From Amyelois transitella (lineage: Eukaryota; Arthropoda; Insecta; Lepidoptera; Pyralidae), in NCBI RefSeq assembly GCF_032362555.1, contig NC_083509.1:7091001-7155000 (forward strand): a DNA stretch of 64,000 nucleotides, in the 5' to 3' direction. Each line of letters begins with the position of its first letter. Positions within the stretch are counted from its first letter, which is position 1. The notes under the pieces were generated by a model, which was not told the DNA's origin, made no database searches, and saw only the letters and a list, made by a program, of their open reading frames with translations. Positions 11,018-22,789 of this stretch are shown piece by piece. The position numbers were made by a program, and so were the translations under genes.

Positions 11018-11469
11018 TGATAAATTATTCATAAAATCTTTTTTAAGATAAAACATTCTTATATGCCCTTAAGGTGTACCTCCTCTGAAACCGTTTTGGT
11101 TTTTTTTTTCTAACACCGAACATGTTAAAAAACCCAAACCTATCACAAAAGAACCGGAATTATTATTAAGTATGATACATTATAATATTAATAACTAAAA
11201 AATTTATAAAGCCTAACTTTTCTGAACCTTATGATCCAGCTAAATGTCCCAGATCATTAAAAACTTTTGATCTGATTTCCATGAAACATTAAGCATCATC
11301 ATGGAAGTCAGATCAATCCAAAACAATGTTAATAAAAATATATTTATTAAACAACTACTGCCTAATTCGTTAAAAAAGCATCATACAATTATACATTAAA
11401 AATATATATATATATACATACACCTCTATTTAGTCAAGGGTTAACAATATAACGAAGTGGTTAGACAAA

Positions 11470-13925
11470 TCATATTGATCCATCATTTTTTACGATATCC
11501 AGGATCCTCAGCCGACATATCTTCTTCACTTCTTCTATTCCTATACATATCTCTTGTTCTTTGGTGTTTCTGTACCGACGCTGCAACCCTTCTATTATCG
11601 ACTGTACTTTGTTCTCCCTGGCGCAGATGATAAATGGAAAACCGAATTTCTCTCTGTAACTAAAATTAATGAACGTAAGTAAATACATATATAATTATAG
11701 CTTAGAAAACTATGATCTTTAGTTCAGTCTCCGAACGAAGTATTCAAATATAACTGATATTTCTTAAATGTTTTCTTCATGCCTCATATTTATGGTTCAT
11801 GCTAAAAATCTCTTGTTATTTTTCTTCTTTTTGAATCGACAATATCTATTGCAATAATCTTTGCCTCTAACGTTTTATAAAATGCTTAAACAATATAAAC
11901 TACTGCTTTATAGTACCATACTTTTTTCATATTGATATTCTATATAGGTATTCCACCTACAAAATTGATGGTACCTTACAGAACATTGGGTGTGTTTGCA
12001 ATTGTATCTTCCTCTATGGGATTTTCGAAAAACTAAATAATATGGTTAACTTTACTTGATACGCTAGCTTACCATTGGCTGGTACATTCAGTAAAAAGTA
12101 CGTCCGTTGTACGGCAGATGGCGCCACAAGGATAATTTCAGTATTGTTGAGTTTCTTGAATTACTTCGTGTAAAAACCTGACTCACCTAATCCATGGTCA
12201 AAGGCATACCCCGGGCTCCTCTCCAGACGGGGTGAAGAAGCAACCTGGACTAAAGCCAGGATAAAGAAGTTGTATTGAAGTGAAACTTATGTACCTATAC
12301 TTAGGTTAGGTGGTATCTTAAGATACACAATATTCTAATAAGCGTTTGAGAAAAGAAGTGAATGTGATTTTGCTAGTACCTAAATATTAACTTTTTTGGG
12401 GAGCTTTTTAGAATGCTTCTTTAAGATAGATTTTGTAATTATTTGAAGCTATTTTTTTATTTCTGCTTGACCTAGAAGTAGCTATGTACATTTTCTTGGC
12501 ACGACTGTAACAGTCTACTTATACCTAATTAAATAACGAAGGTAGTGCTAATATAAGGGTCTTATAAAAATAACTTATTGAGAAGGTACCTAAGTACATA
12601 CATATAATCACGTCTATATCCCTGCGGGGTAGACAGACCCAACAGTCTTGAAAAGACGGATAGGCCTCGTTCAGCTGTTTGGCTTAATGATAGAATTGAG
12701 ATTTAAATAGTGACAGGTTGCTAAGCCCATCGCCTAAAAGAAGAATCCTAAGTTTATAAGCCTATGCCTAAGTCGCCTTTTACGAAAACCATGGGAATAA
12801 GTCGGACAGGTCCTATTCTTTGTTTTTGTATTAGTGCCGGGAACCACACGGCAATATTAGTGCCGGGAACCACACGGGATTCTTTTTTAGGCGATGGGTT
12901 AGCAACCTATCACTATTTGAATCTCAATTCTATCATTAAGCTAAATAGCTGAACGTGGCCATTCAGTCTTTTCAAGACTGTTGGCTCTGTCTACCCCGCA
13001 AGGGATATAGACGTGACCATATGTATGTATGTAGATGCTGTTTAAATTAATACAAAATCCAGATCATAATCCTAACAATATGCGCACAGAAAAACAAAAT
13101 TTCCCGAACTCTAGCCAAAATTTATCGACGACTCGAAGTCGAAAAATATTGAATTTTTACTCAAAATTGCAAATTTAGAAGCTTTGCAAATAAGATTGCA
13201 AAGATTATATTAAGATACTTAAAAACCAACTGTGAATTTTTGCCATATTAGATATGATGCTTTATAAATTTGGCCTTAATATAAATAAGAAATTTAAACA
13301 AAAAAATTTAAGGAATTCTCAGATTGACTCCAAAATGAATAGCCAATTCTAAAGTAAAGTTAATTACCTATAGTTCCTGATGTTGATGGTTTCCATCTGC
13401 TCATTGGAGAGGTCCAGCAGACCAGCGCTGCGTTGTTCCTCAGTAGATTCCCTGGTTAGTTCGCCCTGTGCTGCCATCCGCCCGGCTAAGTCGGGGTGCA
13501 GTTGTAGAATCACTAGCTTTTCTAACATGGAAAATGAGAGAAAATAATGTATTTTTAATCGCAACTCGGTATATTGATATATACTTATTATATATATCTT
13601 ACCTGAATAAGTAGTTACTGTAAATTGGATTTGAATACGACACCCAATTCAAGTGGTCTGTACCATTGGCGGTTTGTTCCTTCATTATACTAAACGTCTG
13701 CAATATTTATTTAAAAACATGAAATAAATTTTTATTTTCACCTGGTTCAGTGAGATTGTCCAAATACCGAACAAAAGCTTCACACAACCTTTTGACATCT
13801 TTAAACGGTTTCTCCTTCTGCGCTTGCACTGCTGCATCAGTACATAACTCTATGACGTTCCCGAAAATTGCTTCAAATTGTTCTCCATCCAAAGCATTCA
13901 CCTCAGAAATTGTAAACATTGCCAT
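11470..13925 (-). CDS. URAD: 2-oxo-4-hydroxy-4-carboxy-5-ureidoimidazoline (OHCU) decarboxylase, complete, 3 exons
   Basis: Minus-strand exons are 13925-13742, 13521-13368 and 11653-11470, with GT/AG junctions whose split codons rejoin as Glu62 and Arg113. The product is 173 residues, the usual animal URAD length. Family signatures are the catalytic-site LHPDLAG (His70), SxxEQ (87-91) and EKFGFPFIICARENK (114-128), followed by the conserved GIEEVKKICRLRILD near the end. The known enzyme decarboxylates OHCU to S-allantoin, the last step after urate oxidase and HIU hydrolase. The C-terminus is GSI, not a canonical peroxisomal SKL-type signal. Intron 2 (1.7 kb) contains a head-to-head inverted pair of SINE copies. 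The ATG at 13925 starts MAMFTISEVNAL; the second Met, two codons later, is an alternative start. Confidence 0.95.
12594..12853 (-). mobile_element. SINE-like retroposon (LINE-tail family), nearly full length
   Basis: In minus orientation the copy runs from the head GTGTGGTTCCCGGCAC to the tail GTCTACCCCGC...GACGTGATTATATG plus TATG repeats. It lies in URAD intron 2 and forms the left arm of an inverted pair with 12878-13034. Confidence 0.85.
12878..13034 (+). mobile_element. SINE-like retroposon (LINE-tail family), 5'-truncated, opposite orientation
   Basis: It starts within the family body at GGATTC...TTAGGCGATGGG and ends in a TATG tail. It is separated from the minus-strand copy by a short direct duplication of the head motif GTGCCGGGAACCACACGG. 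Confidence 0.85.
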
Positions 13926-14565
13926 TTTTTATTATTTATTATATTTATAATATGTTAAAGTCGTCTTCCCGATCCGTTTTTCAAGTTGTAACTAAGCGTT
14001 GTGCCTTATCTCCCGTTAACATATAGAGTCATTTGTCAAGGGTCGTTATGATTATAGTTCACTCAACGTAAATAAATACATCAGTAATAGAGATAGCGTA
14101 GCAGGTCAGTGATAAACAAAAACAATTTGTCTAAGGCCGTAATTGCAATTGCATTACCATACTGTACTTCCTTAAGAAATATGCCTACTTATTAGATTCA
14201 GTCGAATATTTATTCAACTTGTCTTTGCTTACATCAAACATTGTTCTTTCATATAAACAAAACTTAGTTAGGTACACACGGACAGTTAAGAACCTAAAAT
14301 GATCGTAACCAGTCTTCTGTTTTGATGAAATTTAATCATTTAACAGCTCATCATAACTTTTTAATTACATTGGATAATAAATAGGTGAAATAACTAGATG
14401 AAAGTTAAGCTTTAGAAATAATATAAAAAAATCATGGTTTTAATTTTTTTATTTTCCTCTATTTTTCATACCTAAGTACATCAACAGACTTTGACGTGAT
14501 GAATATAATACTTATTCTAAACAAAGAAACAAACATCAAAATTCGTTAATCACGTGTTTGTAACT

Positions 14566-14622
14566 TGCCCTGTCAGTCTTTCAAGACTGCTGGCTCTGTC
14601 TATAGACGTGATTATATGAATG
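14566..14622 (+). repeat. SINE tail fragment
   Basis: CTGTCAGTCTTTCAAGACTG, then GGCTCTGTCTA and GACGTGATTATATG. An internal deletion removes the CCCCGCAAGGG part. Confidence 0.7.
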
Positions 14623-14839
14623 AATTGTAACTTGTAAGCAAAGTGTGAAACTTCTCGAAAGTCAGATTTCTAAAATGTATCAACACAACAATTTTTTTTT
14701 CCATTTAGGACCGGATAGTTGAATTAAGATTACTTATTCATCCTCACAATACAACAACAAATCATCTTAATAACCTATCAATCGGCTTGTTTACTTCAAA
14801 AGAGTGGTATTAACAATATTATACCTATTTATATGGAGA

Positions 14840-15060
14840 AACATTAGCGTCTTCCTGTTTCCCTCGTCGACACGGCGACACTAAATTTGTAGGAAGGGAA
14901 ACAAAAGAGACATTTATGTGTCAGTTGTATCGGGATGCTGTGGTGGGTGAATAAATCAGAAGCGTTGACGCGGGATGGTGCGCGTATAACGAGCCCGTTG
15001 GGAGAACATGGCGACAAATGGCCGCGGGGGAGAATTCGCGAAAGTACGCACACCACAATT
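14840..15060. other. Unique GC-balanced island, function unknown
   Basis: It is non-repetitive and richer in C/G than its surroundings, with CCGCGG and several CGCG steps. The minus-strand ORF here (70 codons) shows no domain and no splice-supported continuation. It could be regulatory DNA. Confidence 0.3.
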
Positions 15061-16302
15061 TATGTAGTCTAAGGGATTGTTACAGCTAATATTGCTTTGA
15101 CTTGAATTATTTAAGAATCAAGAGTGTACGTTAGAGATCTATCGAAATCAACCTTGTATGGGTTGTTAATTATGCAACGTTATTTTTCAATCGTTATACC
15201 TAAAAACTAAAGCAGTACTTACCTATGCTTAGCTACCTATAGCAACACTTCAAAGCTAAAACGATTTTCAAATTATTCATTCAAGTAATTTCAGACATAC
15301 ATACATATGTAGTTACTTACTTTAACACATTCATATAATTATCACGACTTTATCCCTTATGGGTGTGAAGTCACGAAAATACTCATGCTGCATTTTTCGT
15401 GTCCAGTCTGATGGAATTTTGTTGAATTGAAATTGAGTTATTTCATATCTACCAAAATATGCATTTGCTACGTCGAGACAGATATCAACATACCTAAATC
15501 AGGTAGGTAGGTACTTACTCAAATACTTATCCCCTTTAAAAAAAGCTCTGCAATCTTGGTCACCCTCGTCACAAATTTGTGGGCTTGCAAATCGGACTCA
15601 TCACACCCTAGTGTTCAAAATATTATTGCGATTTGAAATTTAATCCCATATCTGTGGCTTCCAATTATAACAAAATGTTTTATTGCTTGTAATTAATTGG
15701 CAATTCATAAATCCGCTAATAATTATTGAAGTTATGAGGCACTTATTAACTCAGTGGTCAGATAAGAATTTCATTCAGAATCTAACCGATTAGCTAATTG
15801 ATTGACGGACATCAACCCATATTTTACTTATCAAATGGGTAAGTAAAAATATGGACAAATAAGTGACGTTGCAACGTTAAAGGACAATTAAAGAAGAAAA
15901 AAGGCACCAAGCACGTACCTATGTATGCACCTAAAGTGCATTCCACTATAGTATTTTGTCTCCTCAACCCCTATGTGTCCACTGGGTGCCAGTGTGAAAC
16001 TATCCTTCTCACGCAAAGAGGCACGTGAACATTCTCGTTAGAACCTCCCGATCCAATCTACAAAATATACTGAATGAATCTCCTGGTGTGTAACTCGTGT
16101 AAATTGTTCACTGCTAGCATGTTTTCTTCCGTAACAGTCGTGAAAGACGACCACTTCTTCCTTCATCCCCCAAAGTTAGTCGACCGCTACTAAATTCATT
16201 AAATATACCTATCGATAATACACGGTTGCCTAGGACCTTAAGACCTACATCCATGACAGCTATTAGAAGTCTTTCGTAGTACAATTCTTCCGTTTTCGTC
16301 TC

Positions 16303-16518
16303 GTTCCCATGGATGTCGTAAAAGGCGACTCAGGGATAAGCTTATAAGCTTGGGATTCTTTTAGGCGATGGGCTAGCAACCTGTCACTGTTTGAATCTCA
16401 ATTCCATCATTAAGCCCAGCAGCTGAACGTGGCATATCAGCCTTTTCAGGGCAGGCAGGTAGCCGTTGATTCTATCTACCCCGCAAGGGATATAGACGTA
16501 ATTAAGTATATGCATGTA
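16303..16518 (+). mobile_element. SINE-like retroposon, head lost
   Basis: It starts at the internal TTCCCATGGATGTCGTAAAA and continues through the body to GGGATATAGACGTAATTA and a loose TATG tail. An insertion near 16450 breaks the TTTTCAAGACTG segment. Confidence 0.85.
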
Positions 16519-17689
16519 TGTATACAGAGAATTTAATAACCTGAATTTTACAATGAACTTTCCTAATTACCTAGGTATATCTAATCATATCACTTTACCA
16601 TTTTTCAAGAAATATTCTCGTAAAAGAAAAAGATAGAGTTAAAGGGACATGTGACAAAAGTGATAAGAAAGTCTATTGTCTTTTTTAGTTTATCTGCAAC
16701 CCCTTTTAATACAATAGCTTGTGTAAAGAAATAGAGGAGTCAATTGAAATGAAAATTTTTATTAAGCATGCATTATGTTGATGTTATTTTTGTGTAATAA
16801 CTTCTATTTAAATTTATTTCTTCATTCTATGCTAAAGTTTGTTTCAAGTTTGTATAATAATCTTCAGTAACAAAAATTTAACTCAAAGATTTTTAAGCTT
16901 TGCATTTACATTTTACTTTTTCTTTAATGTGACATTTAAAATTCGTAAAGTACCTAGTACCTACTTACAATAGGCGGACTTCATGCTAATAAAATTATCT
17001 GAACAGTAGGTATACCATTCAGTTATTTCTCAATTTAATATCACCAGTACAAATATTTCGGGAATCAATTTCAGAAGTACTTTCCTGCCTAAACTTTTTC
17101 TTCAATGATAAGCAAGCTTTGTAAGTAGAGTACCTAAGCACAAGAATGATTCAATCTACATACATGATTACGAGGCAAAGCCAATAGTCCCAAAGAGACT
17201 TGCAAGCACGTTCAGCTGGTTCGTTTCGCTTCCGCGCGCGACTTCGCTCACGTGTTTTTTTTCTTTTAACCCGAAGAAAATAACTAAGCTACTTACTCTT
17301 ATAGAATTTGCAATGTGCGCGAGTGAAGCAGCCGTAAAAAGCTATGTTTAGATACCTAGTAATAATCAAATTTTACTTAGGTATGTAAACAATGTCATAT
17401 CATAACATGCGATCGGACTGACATGGGATGGGATCGCTAGTGGTGAATAAAATTTACAACAAAGAGTGAATAAAATAATCTACTTTACGATCGAGACGTA
17501 ATAATATAAAGTGAAAAGTTGCGTAATTAAATAATCGTATACCTAATAGCAGTAAACGGCGAGCTTTTACCAAACAAACATTATTGCAGTGACACTCTGG
17601 AGAAATCAGGATGCTTTAAAATGATATGAAAACAATAAACATAAAAGCTGCGTTGTGTTCGGCGCATGTGATTGTGAATTAATTAAAGT

Positions 17690-17845
17690 GGTTTTCATTA
17701 GGTCTATAAAGCGTTCCCGCCAGAGCGACGCCGCCATGTTGGATGGAGGCGCGGGTGCGGGGCGGGGCTACGATGGCAGATAAGGAAGCTCTCCGCTGGC
17801 CGGCGCGAACCGCCCGGCGCCTCTTGTGTCCGCCGCATATGTTTA
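17690..17845. promoter_or_regulatory. CpG-rich island with TATA-like box and YY1/Pho-like site
   Basis: This is the sharpest GC peak of the gene-free region. TATAAAG is at 17705-17711; GCCGCCATGTTGG (a match to the YY1/Pleiohomeotic GCCAT core) follows about 30 bases later; then GGGGCGGGGC and CCGGCGCGAACCGCCCGGCGC. No ORF longer than about 15 codons follows the ATG. It could be the promoter of an untranslated first exon or noncoding RNA, or a Polycomb-type element. Confidence 0.35.
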
Positions 17846-19188
17846 CACACTATACTTCAAAGCCATACATGACATTTGCTTAATGTAAAATCTAAGATGA
17901 TGGACTGTGTAATTTGTATTGTTTTATGGATTTTGTAAATAAGCACTGCAAATTTTATTTTATAGCTATTTTAAGGGATGCATAGGTATATTAAGAATTG
18001 TTGTTTTGAATATATTTGTCCTTTTCGGTGTCATTGTGCATGAATGTAAAATGGAAGAACCAAATCTTTAAACAATTAATGATTTAATCTCATTACAGTA
18101 CAAACGTTATCATGATATAACATTATTTCTGGTATTCCCATTTGTTTATAATCTCAACTTTTATCTGCCTCGGCGGCCGTAAGAAAAAACCTGTTGATAG
18201 GTGTCTAATCAAGATAATGTTATCACAATAATATCTTTTAATGAAACCCTTGCGCTTTGTCATAAATGGCGGGAATTCATGCGAGGCGACTAATGTGGGA
18301 ATATACATCGTACTTTTATAATAGTCAAGGAAAATAACAAATTAGATACTTATAGATAATACCTAAATTCAAACGTAGGGTTTATGCTGCATGCTGTAAG
18401 AGGGGGTAGTTGAACAGACTTTATGCTATAGTAGTTAGTATCTAATGCAATAAGTGTTTTTCACATGCAGATTAGTCACACGAAATGATGATACATTAAA
18501 AAAATTCTCATCACAAAAATTAACCCAAAAATATTTTTAACGCTTTTAGGCCTGCATTCAATTTGAAAGACAATTTTCCATAGAATCCCTTATCACGTCG
18601 TACTAGAGCGGCAATAAAACCCTTTACGTGACACGCAGAGACCGAGTGATTTACGGCGCAGATCGAGCCACAATATATCCCTAGTTTACCTTAGACAATC
18701 CCAATGTAGCGATGCACAATACCCGTATAATTTATTTACACCCGACGGCAAACTAAGTTTTATCTCTTTGTTATACTTAGGTCAGATAATGTGTTTTTTA
18801 TGTCCGAATCGTAAAGCAGCATGGGTTTAGCCATGGTTTATTCTGTTCAGATCCTAAATCTTGGCAAGGGTTGTGGTGTCGCGTTACAAACTAAACACAT
18901 TGAAGGCTATCTGATTTATGACTGGCACCAAATGTCTTTATCCACATTCGAGCAGTAAAAACAACGACCGAGCCGAGAGTAAATAGTCGTGATTAGTTGT
19001 TTCATTATGTGTGTAGACGAGCAGTGTAAATCATGTCATTTTACTGACTCCAAAACTTGACTAGCATTTAAATTTTATTAGTCTTATTGTTATAATAATT
19101 AACTATAAAAAAATTACCAGACTACTTACCGAACTATTTTATTCGAATGTCTTTTATAATAAGTAGATGAATACTTAGTTATTAAATA

Positions 19189-19262
19189 TCTATACTAATA
19201 TTATAAAGCTGAAGAGTTTGTTTGAATGCGCTAATCTCAGGAACGCGGACAAAGTCGCGGGT
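19189..19262 (+). mobile_element. Helitron-like fragment (5' end joined to 3' part)
   Basis: It starts after A with TCTATACTAATATTATAAAG, the same 5' end as the element at 20171, and then jumps to GCGGACAAAGTCGCGGGT, the usual 3' region. The interior is deleted. Confidence 0.55.
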
Positions 19263-19969
19263 ACAAATATAAAAATAATATATATATAAAATATTTTATT
19301 AATGCATAAAAATCAGACTCCATATAAGGTTGATTCAGTATATTTACCTACGATCAATAAATCCATTTAGATTATCGAAGTGGTCACTCCGAGACTCTGT
19401 CCACGAACAACATTTGGTGTAAATACTTTATTAAGCAAGATGATATACCTAAGATATATAGCTTACTTATCTTATTTTTTCTTACCAAACATATTGAATG
19501 AAATTCTTAGGGTATGTGACATGTGCAGTATGCAGAGAGCAGTATAAAGGCCACACAGCTTTCACAGGGCTCCATATGCCATTAATTTTAGCAGCATATT
19601 AAAAATCGTTATGCTTCAGATAATGCTATTGCGGGACCCAATAGAGAGATATTCTCCTTTTACTTATGAATTATTAAAATGTTATGGTTATCTTTACTTC
19701 ATATATAAATATTTTTATTTTATTTGTAAATTAATGTTTATTCGTCGTTTCTTTATGCTCGAAACTCCTAAATCGTTTTAGGTTTTAATTAGTATTAAAG
19801 TAGCGGAATACCTATGTGATGAAAAGTTAGAACACATGCAGGTTTCACACGGGAGGTTGATTTACTTTCAAATGGCGTGACTCCGCTATACTTAGGTACT
19901 AGTGAAGCGGGTACGAAGCTTTACAAATTAAAACTGATGTAAATACTTAGTTAAATAATATTTTCTCTC

Positions 19970-20072
19970 AGGCGATGGGCAGGCAATAAATCTAATCTCC
20001 ATTCCATAATCAACCCAGCAGCACGAGGCCTTCGAGCCATTTCAAGATTATTGGCTCTGTCTACCCTAAGAC
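19970..20072 (+). repeat. Degenerate SINE fragment
   Basis: AGGCGATGGGC, CCATTCCATAATCAACCCAGCA and TTGGCTCTGTCTACCC follow the family order with many substitutions. Confidence 0.65.
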
Positions 20073-20170
20073 TTGATAATATATTTATATATAGGTAGGT
20101 ATGCAATTTGAATATATGTAAATATTTCTCTTGCTGAAAATATTTTTTTTCAATCTATTTATATTGATCA

Positions 20171-20381
20171 TCTACACTAATATTATAAAGAGGAAAACTT
20201 TGTTTGTTTGGTTGTAATGAATAGCCTCAAAAACTACTGGACCGATTTTAAAAATTCTTTCACCATTCGAAAGCTACATTATCCACGAGTAACATAGACT
20301 ATATTTTATTTTGGAAAAAAATAGGGTTCCGTAACAATATATAAAAATAATTGGCAAAACAGCGTTTGCCAGGTCAGCTAG
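20171..20381 (+). mobile_element. Non-autonomous Helitron, complete (211 bp)
   Basis: The 5' end is TCTACACTAATATTATAAAG preceded by A, and the 3' end is GTCAGCTAG followed by T. This fits the Helitron rules of 5' TC, 3' CTRR and insertion between A and T. A hairpin GGCAAA-ACAGCG-TTTGCC lies 9 bases before the CTAG, as expected. No inverted repeats or target duplication are seen. It has no coding capacity. Confidence 0.8.
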
Positions 20382-20609
20382 TATGATATATAAGTAGGTA
20401 TTTCATTGATAGATGTGTGCTGGATCAGTATAGTTCTCAAAGGTGGAAGTCATGACAATGGCAAACAATTTACATGATAATTTTTCGTTGTGGCAAAACT
20501 CATGAATATTCATCCTTGTAACATTCAGGTATATCTCGACCGGTTTAGTCGGATCGATTCGAGTGAATACCAGGAATTCCATATGAAATTCCTTCTCACA
20601 TATCCTTCT

Positions 20610-20930
20610 ACACACTAATTATTTTGCGTTGGAGGTGCGGGCGCGGCAGGTACGCGGCCTGCCCGCATTTATAGAGGAACTTTAATTTACGACCGCTCTA
20701 AATTACGTGGATTTACTGCGCGTCTTTATTGGCTCGCTACGGGCCCCCTCTCTCCACTCTCCGCCCTCCACCTCCCCCACTTTTGAGTTACCTCCTTTTG
20801 TAAAGCTGTTAAACTTTTGCTGGAATAATGCACCGCTAAAACTGCATAATTTAATGCGCCGTAAAACCGATAGCGAATGGTAACCGCCATACCCGTAAAT
20901 CAGATCGGTCGGATTCAGTAGCATACTCGA
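20610..20930. other. Unique GC-balanced island, possible regulatory DNA
   Basis: It is non-repetitive, with AATTTACGACCGCTCTAAATTACG, TTTATTGGC and runs of CTCCC. The minus-strand 73-codon ORF has no recognisable domain. Sites resembling Caudal/posterior-Hox targets (TTTACGA, TTTATTG) are present but short enough to be chance. Confidence 0.3.
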
Positions 20931-22561
20931 AACGGTACGTGAGTCAGAAACCTGATGAGATGCATTCGTTGCTTGTTTGTCATATTTTTAATCTGTATAC
21001 ACAGCAAACACACTGAACTCAACATAGTTTCACAAATACGTGTAGGAAGATATGTTCATCTAAATTCATTAGATGAATCACTCACATTGGAATTTATCAT
21101 ATAATCGTGAAAAGCTCTTGGTGCGTCGGGTATGCAAGGTCACCTCCGGTGTTATCACTGAGAGAAAGCGGATGTTGTTGCTACGGACGGGCGGCTACAA
21201 CAAAGGAAACGGCTTTGTCGGTACCAAAGATAAAATTGCCCTTGCGAAACTGATTTTATAACCCATAACAATACTCTGTAAACAAGTAAAAAAAAGAAAC
21301 AATGTTAAAAGCATTCTTTAAGTTTGTCAAGTCTGGACGTGTGAGGTAAATGAAAATTATGAATGGATAGGTAATAAGAATCACTCTTGTTTTTAACGAA
21401 ACATTGCAAACCGCTGGGAATGGATTGGACACGCAATAATGTCAGATTAACGTTATTCCCCTAAGTATAATATCCTACATCAATTAATTTTAATATTTTT
21501 TTTTATAAGATAAACGCATGTCGTTATACCTACCTACCTATTGAATTACCTACTACAAATTTTATTAACTAAATATAAAAATCTACAACAAAACAAAACC
21601 AATGTAGAATGGTACTGTTTCAGCAGTAAATGATTGGTTTAATACTTATTAAGTTAATTTGTAATAGACCAAATCACTAAGAATACAACCTACTTATTTA
21701 AAAGTCAATTAAAGGTCAGTTTGAGATATACTTAATTTATAATTATGTTTTGAATTTTTGACTCTATATAACTTGTAAATAAATAATCATATGTAAGTAG
21801 GTAGGTATAGCTTATTTTCAGCCGATGCGCTATTCGTCTAACTAATGAGAGCTAAGCCGTGTGGGTATGCCAGTCCTGAGAACCATTTAATGGCCCCTCG
21901 ACCCACGGTTCGGCTTTTAACTTCTAATCTAAGCCTATTAAACATCACGAACCCTCTCGGATTCCTCATGAATGCATTTCCAAGTAACCGAGCCGATATA
22001 ATTGTAAAAAAAATTCCAGACGGACAACAAACACGTTTTACCTAAGCATAATTTGCATCTGATGTGATAGGATAGCGTAACTGAGAATTCACATCGATTT
22101 AAAAATAAACTTTTTGACTGAAAGAATAAAGTTGTAATTTCATTATACGTCGGTGTTATATAAACCGTATAGCGTAAGATATAAATTTTATTGCGTTGGC
22201 GGCTGGGCAGTAATTGGAAGCGAGGATGCGCGGGCGCACTAAAGCGGCAATTGACCAGAAAATAACGAGCAGCCCCGGGTTTCATATGTATACCATACAC
22301 ATGCCTTATGTACCAGCTGCCGTGTGTCAAGAGTTTTATGGCAGTTTTGAATAAGTTTTTTTCTCTCTAATTTAGGGCACTAAGTTAATGATGAGAACGT
22401 CGTATACTTAATAAAATATTAAGATGTTACCACTTTGATGTTATTATATCAAGAAAATTAAACAAATTAATAAAAATGTTCAATAGGTTAATTTGATACA
22501 GGCAACTGAGCAATTTTTTTAATTTATTTCACCTTTAAAAATAATTGTTGATTATATCACC

Positions 22562-22789
22562 GTGCCGTGTGGTTCCCGGCACCAATAGAAAAATAGGAAT
22601 AAGACCACTCCATCTCTCTCCCATGGATGTCGTAAAAGGCGACTAAGGGCTAGGCTTACAAACTTGGGATTCTTCTTTTAGGCGATGGGCTGGCAACCTG
22701 TCACTATTTGAATCTCAATTCTATCTTAAAGCCAAATAGCTGAACGTGGCCTATCAGTCTTTACAAGACTGTTGGCTCTGTCTCCCCGT
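22562..22789 (+). mobile_element. SINE-like retroposon, complete head, lost tail
   Basis: It begins TGCCGTGTGGTTCCCGGCAC and follows the family to TTGGCTCTGTCT, ending abruptly at CCCCG without the LINE-like terminus or TATG tail. Confidence 0.88.

Noticed and set aside
12764..12952. ORF of 62 codons in URAD intron 2
   Set aside because: It lies within the two inverted SINE copies; similar frames recur in other SINE copies (32076, 49592, 50510).
20703..20924. 73-codon minus ORF as a coding exon
   Set aside because: No domain and no convincing splice sites; kept only as a unique island.
21938..22330. 130-codon minus ORF
   Set aside because: Composition and lack of any motif look accidental; no start context, splice sites or neighbouring exon.
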